From Myxococcales bacterium (GTDB taxonomy: Bacteria; Myxococcota; UBA727; VGSZ01), in assembly GCA_023248635.1 (NCBI GenBank), contig JAHFED010000038.1, positions 1-61,567 on the forward strand: a stretch of DNA of 61,567 bases. Direction: 5' to 3'. Positions within the stretch are counted from its first letter, which is position 1, and each line of letters starts with the position of its first letter. Made by a program: the position numbers and the translations under genes. Below, in pieces: positions 48,976-57,228 of this stretch. The notes under the pieces were generated by a model. The model did not search any database. It had not been told where the DNA came from and saw only the letters and a list, made by a program, of their open reading frames with translations.

Positions 48976-51147
48976 ATGGCGCGCGTTTTCCAACTCAAAT
49001 CTGCCGCCGTCTCGCGCCTGGGCATCGACTACGACGCCGCCCTCAACGATGAGCAGCGCGCCGTCGTCAAAGCTCCACGTGGTCCTTTGCTCGTCAACGC
49101 CTGCGCGGGCTCGGGCAAGACCCGGGCGCTGACCTACCGGCTGGCGAGGTTCTTAGACACCGGCATCGCTCCCGAGCGCATCATGCTGCTCACCTTCACC
49201 AACCGCTCGGCCAAGCACATGCTGAACCGCATCGGCGATCTCTGCGGCCCCGACGCCCTGCGGGTGATGGGCGGGACCTTTCACCACGTCGCCAACGCGC
49301 TGCTGAAACAACACGCCGAAGCCATCGGCTACGGCGAGAATTTCACCATCGTCGACAAAGAAGACGCCCGCGAGCTCATGGCCACCGCCGTCGTCGACGC
49401 CAAGATCGACACCGCCAAGGCGCGCTTTCCCAAGGCCGACGTGCTGCTCGATGTGGCGTCGACGTCGATCAACACGCAAAAGCCCGCCCGCGACGTCTTG
49501 CTGCAGCGCGCCCCGCGCTTCGTGCATCTCGCCGACGAAATCATGAGCGTGTGCCGGGCCTTCGTGAAAAAGAAGGCCGAGCTCAACGTCATGGACTTCG
49601 ACGATCTGCTGATGAACTGGTCGGTGTTGCTCGAGCAGCACGAAGGCGGCGGCGGCCAAATCGCCAAACACCTCAAAGCCAGCTTCGACGCCATCCTCGT
49701 CGACGAATACCAAGACACCAACGCCCTGCAGGGCCGCATCGTCGACGCCATGGCCGCGCCCCACCGAAACGTCACCGTGGTCGGCGACGACGCCCAATGC
49801 ATCTACGGCTTCCGCGGCGCCGCCGTCGAAAACATGAGGGGCTTTGCTCAGCGTTGGGCCGGCAGCATCACTCTTCCATTGCAGGTCAATTATCGCTCGA
49901 CGCCGGAGATTTGCACCCTGGCAAATGCTTGTCTGTCGCGCGCGCGCCAGGAATTTCCCACGCGCTTGAAGGCCATCCGTCCGACGGCATCGCTGCCGGC
50001 CTTGGTTCCTTGTCGCGATGCCAGCATGCAGGCGGAGTTCATCGCCGAGCGCATTTTGCAGCTGCGTGATGAGGGCGTTCCTCTGACCGAGATTGGTATT
50101 TTGTATCGGGCGCACCGCAACGCGCTCGAGTTGCAGGTCGAGCTGAGCCGCCGCGGAATTCCCTATCTGGTGCGCTCGGGCATGCGCTTCTTCGAGCAGG
50201 CCCACATCAAAGACGTGCTCAGCCACATGAAGCTCATCTGGAACGCCGACGACGAATTGGCTTTTCGGCGGACCATCAAGCTGCACGACGGCATCGGCAA
50301 CGCCACCGCCGACGCGCTGTGGGGATCGTTCAAGGTGCAGCTCTCGCGGGGCAAGGATGCGGGTGCGGCGGCGCGGGCACTCGTCGAGGATCCTTCGCTC
50401 GATGGGACTTTGGGTCGCCGGGCCCGGCCCGGGGTCGAGAAGTTTGCGACGGTGCTTTCGCGCATGGCCGAGCGGGATGTGAAGGACAAACCCGCTGAGC
50501 AGATTCGCGTGCTCCTCGACGGCAGCTACGCCGACCACTTGAGAAAGACCTATCCGATGCCCGACGAGCGCATCGCCGAGATCGAGCAGCTGGCCGACTA
50601 CGCGCAGGGTTTCGCCGACACCGAGAGCTTCTTGAGCGAGCTCATGTTGGTGCAGAGCTTCTCGGCGGAGGAGATCGTGAGCGCCGAAGATCCCGACGAG
50701 AGGGTGACGTTGTCGTCGGTGCACCAGGCCAAGGGCCTCGAGTGGTCGCGCGTGTTTTGCTTGTGGATGTGCGACGGCACTTTTCCCTCCGAGCTCGCTC
50801 TCAAAGACGACCACGGCGAAGACGAAGAGCGCCGCCTCTATTACGTCGCCGTCACCCGGGCCAAGGACGAGCTGTACTTGACCTATCCGCAGACCAGCCG
50901 CCTCCGCGACACCAGCATGGTGCTGCACAAGCCCTCGCGCTTCATCAGCGAGCTGCCCGCTCCCAACGATCGATCGGGCGACGACGACGGCGGCGTCAGC
51001 GGTTTGTACGAGAACTGGGTCATCGAAGTGGTGCCCCGCGCGGAGTTGCCACCCCCGAAAGAACTGCCCAAGCTCGAAGCTGTGGACGACGACGGCGCCG
51101 ACGAAGGCAGTGTCGACGACGGGGGTCGCTTTCAATTGGAGAGCTAA
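48976..51147 (+). CDS. UvrD/PcrA-type superfamily 1 DNA helicase
   Basis: 723 aa. 3'-5' SF1A helicases unwind DNA in repair and replication restart. All motifs are visible: Q-motif LNDEQRAVV, Walker A VNACAGSGKTRALTYRL, Ia LLTFTNRSAKHML, II VDEYQDTN, III VVGDDAQCIYGFRGA, IV PLQVNYRST, V SSVHQAKGLEWSRVF and VI YYVAVTRAKDELYL. An N-terminal extension of about 20 residues and an acidic tail (DDDGADEGSVDDGG) distinguish it from the housekeeping UvrD. Length is normal. No RecB-type nuclease is fused. Which of Rep, UvrD or PcrA it replaces is not evident. Confidence 0.93.
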   Translation: MARVFQLKSAAVSRLGIDYDAALNDEQRAVVKAPRGPLLVNACAGSGKTRALTYRLARFLDTGIAPERIMLLTFTNRSAKHMLNRIGDLCGPDALRVMGGTFHHVANALLKQHAEAIGYGENFTIVDKEDARELMATAVVDAKIDTAKARFPKADVLLDVASTSINTQKPARDVLLQRAPRFVHLADEIMSVCRAFVKKKAELNVMDFDDLLMNWSVLLEQHEGGGGQIAKHLKASFDAILVDEYQDTNALQGRIVDAMAAPHRNVTVVGDDAQCIYGFRGAAVENMRGFAQRWAGSITLPLQVNYRSTPEICTLANACLSRARQEFPTRLKAIRPTASLPALVPCRDASMQAEFIAERILQLRDEGVPLTEIGILYRAHRNALELQVELSRRGIPYLVRSGMRFFEQAHIKDVLSHMKLIWNADDELAFRRTIKLHDGIGNATADALWGSFKVQLSRGKDAGAAARALVEDPSLDGTLGRRARPGVEKFATVLSRMAERDVKDKPAEQIRVLLDGSYADHLRKTYPMPDERIAEIEQLADYAQGFADTESFLSELMLVQSFSAEEIVSAEDPDERVTLSSVHQAKGLEWSRVFCLWMCDGTFPSELALKDDHGEDEERRLYYVAVTRAKDELYLTYPQTSRLRDTSMVLHKPSRFISELPAPNDRSGDDDGGVSGLYENWVIEVVPRAELPPPKELPKLEAVDDDGADEGSVDDGGRFQLES

Positions 51148-51174
51148 CCGGGATCGCCCTCGGCGCGATCCTGA

Positions 51175-52383
51175 TCAGCGGTCGACGTCGCCCATGACGG
51201 GGTCGATGGAGGCGATGATCACCACCAGGTCGGCGATCAAGCCGCCGACGGCCATCTTCGAGATCGCTTGCAGGTTGGCAAACGAAGGCGTGCGCGCCCG
51301 CACCCGCACGGGCTTGCCCGAGCCGTCGCTGACGACGAGGAAACCCAATTCCCCGCGGGGGCTTTCGGTGAAGCCGTAGGCCTGGCCGGCGGGGGGCTTC
51401 ATGCCTTCGGTCCACAGCTTGAAGTGGTGGATGACGGCTTCCATCGACGTCGCCAGCTCCGACTTCGGCGGCGGCATCACTTTTCGGTCGCTGGTCTGCA
51501 CGGGACCTTTGATGTCCTTGAGCATGCGCAGCGCCTGGTCACAGATGCGAACGGCTTCACGCAGCTCACCGATGCGTACTTTATAACGGGCGTAACAATC
51601 TGCGCCCATATCGGTGATGACTTTGAAGTCGAACATCTCGTAGCCGGAGTAGGGATTCGTCTTTCTCAGATCGTGGGGGACGCCGGCGGCGCGCAGCAGA
51701 GGACCAGAGACCCCCAGGCGCACAGCGTCGTCGCCGTTGAGGATGCCAACGCCGATGGTGCGCTCTTTGAAGAAGGGATTTTCGGTAACGCAGTCTTCGT
51801 ATTCGTCGATGTGGCCGGGCATGCTGTCGACGAAGATGCGGCACTTCTTCAGCCAGTCGTCGTCGGCGTCACCCGCGAGGCCACCGGGTCGGATGAAGCT
51901 GCACATCATGCGCTGGCCCGTGAGCCACTCGAAGAGATCGAGCACGGCCTCACGCTCGCGCAGGCAGTAGAGAAAGACCGAGGTCACACCGAGGTCGATG
52001 GCGCCGGAGCCGATGGAGACCAGGTGGCTGTTGATGCGTGTGAGCTCGGCCAGCAGCACGCGCAAGATCACCGCGCGCTGGGGGATCTCGCAGCGCAACA
52101 GCTTTTCGACGGCGAGGGAGTAGGCCAGGTTATTGCCGAGGGGATTGAGATAATCCATTCGGTCGGTGACGGTGACACCCTGCACATACTTGAGCATCTC
52201 ACAGGTCTTCTCCATGCCGGTGTGGAGATAGCCAATGACCGGCGTAACCTTGCGTACGATTTCGCCGTCGAGATCGAGCTCCAGCCGCAACACGCCGTGG
52301 GTCGACGGGTGCTGGGGACCCATGTTGATGTGCAGCAGCTGGTCGCCGCCGTTGTCGCTTTGGTCTTGGGGCTGGGCGCTCAT
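51175..52383 (-). CDS. nuoD: NADH-quinone oxidoreductase subunit D
   Basis: 402 aa from ATG 52383. NuoD is the 49-kDa homologue lining the quinone chamber of complex I. Motifs: LLHINMGPQHPSTHGVLRL near the start, GYLHTGMEKTCE, DRMDYLNPLGNNLAYSLAVE, GVTSVFLYCLREREAVLD, RPGGLAGD and, at the end, SFANLQAISKMAVGGLIADL followed by IASIDPVMGDVDR. The length equals the unfused form (not NuoCD). No nuoC or nuoE is adjacent; it follows the EamA gene by 32 bases in the same direction. Confidence 0.96.
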   Translation of the reverse strand: MSAQPQDQSDNGGDQLLHINMGPQHPSTHGVLRLELDLDGEIVRKVTPVIGYLHTGMEKTCEMLKYVQGVTVTDRMDYLNPLGNNLAYSLAVEKLLRCEIPQRAVILRVLLAELTRINSHLVSIGSGAIDLGVTSVFLYCLREREAVLDLFEWLTGQRMMCSFIRPGGLAGDADDDWLKKCRIFVDSMPGHIDEYEDCVTENPFFKERTIGVGILNGDDAVRLGVSGPLLRAAGVPHDLRKTNPYSGYEMFDFKVITDMGADCYARYKVRIGELREAVRICDQALRMLKDIKGPVQTSDRKVMPPPKSELATSMEAVIHHFKLWTEGMKPPAGQAYGFTESPRGELGFLVVSDGSGKPVRVRARTPSFANLQAISKMAVGGLIADLVVIIASIDPVMGDVDR

Positions 52384-52415
52384 CTCGTCGGGGGTAGCCC
52401 CGCGGGGGGCGAAGC

Positions 52416-53324
52416 TCAAGGGCGCCGGGTCCGCAGAATGAGCACTACACCGACGATGATGACGGCGGCGGCGGCGACGACGCGGGAGGTGATTTGTTCG
52501 CCGCCGAGCAGGGCCCCCAGCATCACGGCCACCACCGGATTCACATAGGCATAGGTCGACACCCGCGACGCCGGCTCGACCTTGAGCAACCAGCCGTAGC
52601 AGCTGAAGCCCAACAGCGACCCAAACACAGCCAGGTACAAAAGCGCCAACCACGAAGCCGTCGTCGTCGTCGCCACCACCACCTGTTCACCCAGGGACCG
52701 GGCCAAAGCGAACTGCAGCACGGCTCCCACGAGCATCTGCAGGCCCGTCGCGGTGGCGTTGCTCGGGTGCGGGGGCAGGTGGCGGGGCAGCATCGATCCC
52801 AGCGCCCACGACGCCGACGCAAACACCAGCAGGAGCACGCCGCTGGTGGCGATCACGCCCGTGCTCGAAAAAGGATCGACCAAGATGCCGATGCCCACGG
52901 TGCCGAGCCCCAGTCCCAACCAGGTCGCCGGCCGGAAATCGCGCGACAACAGGGCAATAAACAAGGGCGTAATCGCGAGGATCAATGCACCTGCTCCCGA
53001 TGGCACCGTCTTCATCGCCCACATCACCGCCGCGTTGCCAAACACGAGCAAGAGCACGCCCTGACCCAAGGCCGCGAGCAGGTGACGTCGGGTGATGGCG
53101 GTCTTGTCGAAGAGGCGGCCCAGAGCGACCAGCAAGAGCCCAGAAAAAACGAAGCGCAACGCCGCCGTCGAAAAAGGCGGCAGCGTCTTTACCGCGATCT
53201 TCATTGCCAAATAAGTCGAGCCCCACACGGTGTAAAGAACGGCATAGGCCAGCAGCACCTGCACCCGAGGCGGCGTCGCTGTTTGCGTCGCTGTTTGCGT
53301 CGCTGTTTGCGTTGTTCGGGCCAT
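52416..53324 (-). CDS. EamA/DMT-family transporter
   Basis: 302 aa with ten predicted hydrophobic helices in two EamA repeats: YAVLYTVWGSTYLAMKIAV and LRFVFSGLLLVALGRLF begin the first, SGVLLLVFASASWALGSML the second, with TYAYVNPVVAVMLGALLGGE near the end. DMT proteins export metabolites or amino acids by exchange or proton drive. The N-terminus (residues 5-17) is a TQTATQTATQTA repeat encoded by a 12-base tandem repeat. It follows the MvdD-like gene by 22 bases, and so could export the product of the ATP-grasp pair. Confidence 0.88.
   Translation of the reverse strand: MARTTQTATQTATQTATPPRVQVLLAYAVLYTVWGSTYLAMKIAVKTLPPFSTAALRFVFSGLLLVALGRLFDKTAITRRHLLAALGQGVLLLVFGNAAVMWAMKTVPSGAGALILAITPLFIALLSRDFRPATWLGLGLGTVGIGILVDPFSSTGVIATSGVLLLVFASASWALGSMLPRHLPPHPSNATATGLQMLVGAVLQFALARSLGEQVVVATTTTASWLALLYLAVFGSLLGFSCYGWLLKVEPASRVSTYAYVNPVVAVMLGALLGGEQITSRVVAAAAVIIVGVVLILRTRRP
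53275..53310. repeat. 12-base tandem repeat within the EamA gene
   Basis: Three exact copies of GTCGCTGTTTGC on the plus strand encode the Thr-Gln-Thr-Ala repeats at the cytoplasmic N-terminus. Each copy change keeps the frame. Confidence 0.85.
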
Positions 53325-53346
53325 GGGCCGCTGTGCTCAGTCGCAC

Positions 53347-54345
53347 TCAGCGTTGCAACCACGCAGCGATGGCAGCGGCGATGGGCAGGCGGGCCGAGCT
53401 GAAGGCCTCGTCGAGCCAGAACCACTCGCCCCCCGCGTTGATCTCCAGAAACACCAGGCGCCCGTCGGGGGTCACGATGAAGTCGGCGGCGGCGTAGGAC
53501 AGGCCAAAGCTCTTGACCAGCTGCACCAAGGCCCGCGACGTCGACGACGGCAGCGTGTAGGGCGTCCATTTCTGCAGGAGGCCGACGCCGTCTTTGCGCC
53601 AATCGATGAGGGTTTCTTCGGAATGGCCCTGGCTGTCGATGGCCGCACAAAAGACCTCGTCGCCGACGACGGTGGCCCGCAATTCCAAGCGCTTGTCGAC
53701 GAGCGCTTGGAACTGCATCGGACACCAGCGCAGACCGCCCAGATCGCCCAGCGCGGCAACGTCGACGACGGAGGTGAAGACCACGTGCTCGAGCCCGTCG
53801 CGCATCACGGCGAAGCTCGACTGCATCTTGGTCACCACGCGCCCGCCGCAGACATCGAAGAAGGCCCGGACTTCGTCTTCGTCGTTGGAAAAGAGCGTCC
53901 TTGGGATGCTGAGACCCAGCGCGCGCGCCCGTTGCAGCTGCAGCTCTTTGTGGTCGGTGCGGCGCACGTCCTCGAGGCGATCCATCTGGGGCACGTCCAG
54001 GGCCGCGATCATGCCGTAGAGGGTGCGCCGGCTCTCGTCGACGGCGGGGACCCGCAGATCGCCCAACTCCACTGGCAAGCTGCCCCCGGCGTGAAAGCGG
54101 CGGTACCAAACCGAGACCACATCGGCGCCGTCGAAGCGACCCGCAGGGGTGACCCAGACGCGGCGGCTGTCGTCGTCGACGAAGCGGGTGCTGACTTGGA
54201 TGTCCATCGGGTAGCGATCGGTGTCGAGCCGCACCGGCACCATGCCTTGGGCCCGCAGCAGGCGCGAGACCACCTCGACGCAGGGATTGTCGTCGCTGCG
54301 GGTCACGATCAGACAGATCTTGCTCACGCGCTGCTTCTCCCACAT
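53347..54345 (-). CDS. MvdD-like ATP-grasp peptide ligase
   Basis: 332 aa from ATG 54345 (GTG 54327 also possible). The ATP-grasp enzymes MvdC and MvdD form ester and amide bonds between side chains of a ribosomal precursor peptide. The N-terminal third is a pre-ATP-grasp domain (VSKICLIVTRSDDN, VVSVWYRRF). The ATP-grasp core contains lysine RVVTKMQSSFAVM, QALVDKRLELRATVVGDEVF and the metal site VFLEINAGGEWFWLDE (Glu, Asn). This EINxxGEW pattern is characteristic of the graspetide group rather than of glutathione- or D-Ala ligases. It starts 13 bases after the partner gene. Confidence 0.85.
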   Translation of the reverse strand: MWEKQRVSKICLIVTRSDDNPCVEVVSRLLRAQGMVPVRLDTDRYPMDIQVSTRFVDDDSRRVWVTPAGRFDGADVVSVWYRRFHAGGSLPVELGDLRVPAVDESRRTLYGMIAALDVPQMDRLEDVRRTDHKELQLQRARALGLSIPRTLFSNDEDEVRAFFDVCGGRVVTKMQSSFAVMRDGLEHVVFTSVVDVAALGDLGGLRWCPMQFQALVDKRLELRATVVGDEVFCAAIDSQGHSEETLIDWRKDGVGLLQKWTPYTLPSSTSRALVQLVKSFGLSYAAADFIVTPDGRLVFLEINAGGEWFWLDEAFSSARLPIAAAIAAWLQR

Positions 54346-54358
54346 CGGCGCCACACCT

Positions 54359-55291
54359 TCACGCGCTGGTGGTGAGCACGCGTGCGAGGGATTGGGCGAT
54401 GGGCAGGCCCAGCTCGTGTTGCAAAAAGCCCCACTCCCCGGCGGGATTGATCTCCAAGAACCACTCCGCACCGTCGACGTCGACGAGCAGATCGACGGCA
54501 CCGGTGACCAGGCCGAGCTTCTTCACCAAGGCCAAGCAGCGCGCGCTGGTCTCGAGCGACAGGGTGTAGGGCCGCCAAGCTCCTGCTTTCTGGAGCCGCC
54601 AGTCTTGAGCGGTTGCTGCCAAAGCGCCCACAAAGACGTCGTCGCCGATCACTTGCACGCGCAGCTCGAGCTCTTTGTCGATGGCCTGCTGAAAGATCTG
54701 CGGGGCATGAATGACGTCGTCGACAAAGCGCAGATCGTCGTCGACGACCTTGGCTGTGTAGAAGAAGCCGGCGTCGCCTTTCATGCTGGCCACCAGGGGC
54801 GCGAGCAACTTGGTCACCACTTGGCCACCGGCGCCGTGCACGCCGTGGAAGAAGGCGCGCACCCGCTCGGCATCGTTGCTCACCAGGGTCTTGGGGATGA
54901 AAAAGCCCAGCTCCCCTGCCAGCCGCAGCTGCAGCACCTTGTCTTCGGCGGCGTCTTCGGCGTCGACGGCGTTGACGACGCGATGCCCCAAGTCCCGCAG
55001 CCAAGCGCCCATCAAGCTCCGACCCTGCGCCGCACAGCCCCAGCGCCACTGCTCATCGACGCGCAGCCCCAGCCCTGGCCAGCGACGACGACACCAAACA
55101 GCAGTGACGTCGTCGACGGCGACGCCGCCGGCGCGCAGGTGCCACTGGTTGTGCTCGATGGAGAGGGTGTGCGAGCCCGGAAAGAGATCCGAGTCCACGC
55201 GCAACACCGGGTGGCCCAAGGCGCGCACGGCGTCAGCGACGAGCTCGGGCACGTAGAAGTCGTCGCGGCAGGTCAGCAGGAGCACGGTCAT
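54359..55291 (-). CDS. MvdC-like ATP-grasp peptide ligase
   Basis: 310 aa from ATG 55291. Homologous to the next gene but clearly distinct: pre-ATP-grasp VLLLTCRDDFYVPELV and VTAVWCRRRWPGLG, then QVVTKLLAPLVASM, FQQAIDKELELRVQVIGDDV and metal motif WFLEINPAGEWGFLQHELG. Family rule: one enzyme of the pair makes the first rings, the other adds later rings or amides; which is which here cannot be decided. First gene of the presumed unit MvdC-MvdD-EamA. The 50-aa gene diverges from it across about 270 bases. Confidence 0.85.
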   Translation of the reverse strand: MTVLLLTCRDDFYVPELVADAVRALGHPVLRVDSDLFPGSHTLSIEHNQWHLRAGGVAVDDVTAVWCRRRWPGLGLRVDEQWRWGCAAQGRSLMGAWLRDLGHRVVNAVDAEDAAEDKVLQLRLAGELGFFIPKTLVSNDAERVRAFFHGVHGAGGQVVTKLLAPLVASMKGDAGFFYTAKVVDDDLRFVDDVIHAPQIFQQAIDKELELRVQVIGDDVFVGALAATAQDWRLQKAGAWRPYTLSLETSARCLALVKKLGLVTGAVDLLVDVDGAEWFLEINPAGEWGFLQHELGLPIAQSLARVLTTSA

Positions 55292-55560
55292 GACTTCGCC
55301 CTCTCTGCTCGATGGCACCGACGGGAGGGGAAGTCAGGGAGTCTCTGACACGTGGGTGGATGTCGTGGGAGCAGCCACAGTGTTTCCCAGATCAAGCCCT
55401 GGATCTGCGCAGAAAAAAAGCGCGCGCTGACGTCGACGAAAGGCTTTTTTCCCAGGGGCGGGGGCCCCGATCTGCGCTGTCCTCCTCAAGCCGGCGCCGA
55501 GCTGGTCGATGCCAGGACGCCCGGCAGGCACTCACGCGCTGCCCACAGGAGAGAGAAAAG
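55292..55560. promoter_or_regulatory. Shared upstream region of the ATP-grasp unit and the 50-aa peptide gene
   Basis: The gap carries an AGCGCGCGCT palindrome next to T7/A7 runs (55411-55430) and a second A/T run (55445-55451), possibly a terminator or regulatory hairpin. A 65-codon minus-strand frame (55334-55531) is present, but its third positions are much less GC-rich than real genes here. Confidence 0.4.
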
Positions 55561-55713
55561 ATGACCTTCCTCGCGGTGATCGTGGCCCTCCTTGCCAACC
55601 TCTTCGCTTTGTCGCCCCAGAGCGGCCACCGGCGCATTGACGACGGCCTGGCTGGCACCACCCTCTCTCAGGGTCCAAGCCTCACCACCTGCACCGGCAC
55701 CAGCTGCCGCTGA
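55561..55713 (+). CDS. 50-residue peptide, possible substrate of the ATP-grasp pair
   Basis: 50 aa. The ATG is preceded by CACAGGAGAGAGAAAAG, an excellent ribosome site, and 43 of 50 third positions are G or C, so it is very likely translated. The N-terminus is hydrophobic (TFLAVIVALLANLFAL), then SPQSGHRRIDDGLAG, and a C-terminal stretch rich in Thr, Ser and Cys (TTLSQGPSLTTCTGTSCR). The two Asp followed by several Thr/Ser would permit side-chain ester bonds as in graspetides, but known leader motifs (such as PFFxRFL) are absent. Alternatives: a small secreted or membrane peptide unrelated to the ligases. Experimental proof needed for the pairing. Confidence 0.72.
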   Translation: MTFLAVIVALLANLFALSPQSGHRRIDDGLAGTTLSQGPSLTTCTGTSCR

Positions 55714-55779
55714 GCCCGTCGCCACTCGCTGAGAGCGGGACGCTTGCGCCAGGCCCGAGCCAGAAGGCATCGTGCCTTG

Positions 55780-57228
55780 ATGCGAGCGCTGCAAAAGGCA
55801 GTGCCGGTGGCGCCCCCCGTGCGGCGCTCGGCAGGGCCCACAGATGGGGAAGCGGGGGTTCTGGTCGTCGACGACGACGTTGAACGTGGCGCTGGACTGG
55901 TGGCTGTGCTGGCCGCCGAGGGATGGGCAGCGCGGCTCACCCGCAGCGTCGCAAGTCCGGCAAATCTCGATCCGGACGTCGTCGTCGTCGCCCTGCAGGG
56001 GAAGGTGAGCGCGCCGCTGGTGGCGGAGCTGCTGCGGAGCGACCCGCGGCTGGCCGTGTTGGTGGTGGCCAGCGACCTCGATGCCGCCGCGCTGGGTTTG
56101 GGTGCGGGGGCCCACGATTTCGTCACGCTGCCGGTGGAGGCGACGGCCTTGGGGCTGCGCGTGCGACACCTCGTGGACGTGATGTTCCACCAACGTCGGC
56201 AAGAGCATGAGCGCCGGCTCGTGGGCGAGGAGCGCCTCCGGGGCGTGGCCGCGGGTCGCGGGCAGCTCGTCGGCGTCGGTCCGGCCATGAGGCCTGTGCA
56301 CGAGCTGGTGCGGCGGGTGTCCTCGAGCGACGTCGCCGTGCTGGTGCAGGGCGAAAGCGGCACGGGCAAGGAGCAGGTGGCGCGGGCCATCCACGAGGGA
56401 GGCCGTCGCCGCCATGCACCCCTCGTCGTCGTCAACTGCTCGGCCCTGCCGCCGGCGCAGCTCGAGGCGCGTTTTTTCGGAGAGCACCCACGACCCAGCG
56501 AGGGCGCTGACGCCGACGTCGCGCCGACCCGCGGCTTGTTCCTACAGGCCGACCAGGGGACGCTCTTTCTCGATGAGGTCGGCGCCCTGCCGCCAGAGAT
56601 GCAGGCCGCGCTCGTGCGGACGCTGCAGGAAAAAAAGGCGCGCCCCCTCGGCGGCGACGTCGACCTTCCCTTCGACGTGCGCCTGATCTGCGGGACCCAC
56701 CGCGATCTCGAGCCACAGCTCGCCCAGGGCCTTTTTCGCCACGACCTCCACACGATGGTCAACGTCGTCACCATCACGCTGCCGGCGCTGCGCTTCCGCG
56801 GCAACGACGTCATCGAATTGGCCCATCACTTCCTGGCGCGCTTCGTCGAGCGCGACGGCCGCACGCCTCTGGGTCTCTCCCCCGCCGTCGTCGACCGCCT
56901 CTTGGCCTATCATTGGCCCGGCAACGTACGCGAGCTGGAGAACAGCCTCGAGCGCGCCGCCGCCCTGGCCCAAAGCGATCGCGTCACACTCGACGACCTG
57001 CACGAGCGCATCCGCAGCCACCGCCTCGAAGACGTCGTCGTCGCCGAAGCCGAAGCCGACATCGTCAGCCTCGACGTGCTCGAGGAGCGCTACATCCGCC
57101 GGGTGCTCAAGTTGTTGGGCGGCAACAAGTCCAAGGCGGCCGATCTGCTGGGGCTCGATCGACGAACGCTGCACCGTCGACTCGAAAAATACGACGCCGA
57201 CCGCGCCGAAAAAAGCAGCTCTTCATGA
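55780..57228 (+). CDS. NtrC-like AAA+ regulator with pseudo-receiver and no GAFTGA
   Basis: 482 aa from ATG 55780. The receiver (about 26-135) keeps VLVVDDD but the phospho-acceptor position reads VVVALQGK (Ala for Asp) and the Lys of TKP is Leu (FVTLP), so it cannot be phosphorylated in the usual way. The AAA+ part has GESGTGKEQVARAIH, QGTLFLDEVGALP and FRHDLHTMVNVVTITLPALR. The sigma-54 contact loop is replaced by EHPRPSEGADADVAPTRGL, with no GAFTGA. A Fis-type helix-turn-helix ends the protein (GGNKSKAADLLGLDRRTLHRRL). Placed 66 bases after the 50-aa gene, it may control the ATP-grasp locus. Confidence 0.88.
   Translation: MRALQKAVPVAPPVRRSAGPTDGEAGVLVVDDDVERGAGLVAVLAAEGWAARLTRSVASPANLDPDVVVVALQGKVSAPLVAELLRSDPRLAVLVVASDLDAAALGLGAGAHDFVTLPVEATALGLRVRHLVDVMFHQRRQEHERRLVGEERLRGVAAGRGQLVGVGPAMRPVHELVRRVSSSDVAVLVQGESGTGKEQVARAIHEGGRRRHAPLVVVNCSALPPAQLEARFFGEHPRPSEGADADVAPTRGLFLQADQGTLFLDEVGALPPEMQAALVRTLQEKKARPLGGDVDLPFDVRLICGTHRDLEPQLAQGLFRHDLHTMVNVVTITLPALRFRGNDVIELAHHFLARFVERDGRTPLGLSPAVVDRLLAYHWPGNVRELENSLERAAALAQSDRVTLDDLHERIRSHRLEDVVVAEAEADIVSLDVLEERYIRRVLKLLGGNKSKAADLLGLDRRTLHRRLEKYDADRAEKSSSS

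Noticed and set aside
55334-55531. 65-codon minus-strand frame as graspetide precursor (C-terminus TTSTHVSETP)
   Set aside because: Position upstream of the ligases is attractive, but third positions are far less GC-rich than real genes here and there is no ribosome site at its start.
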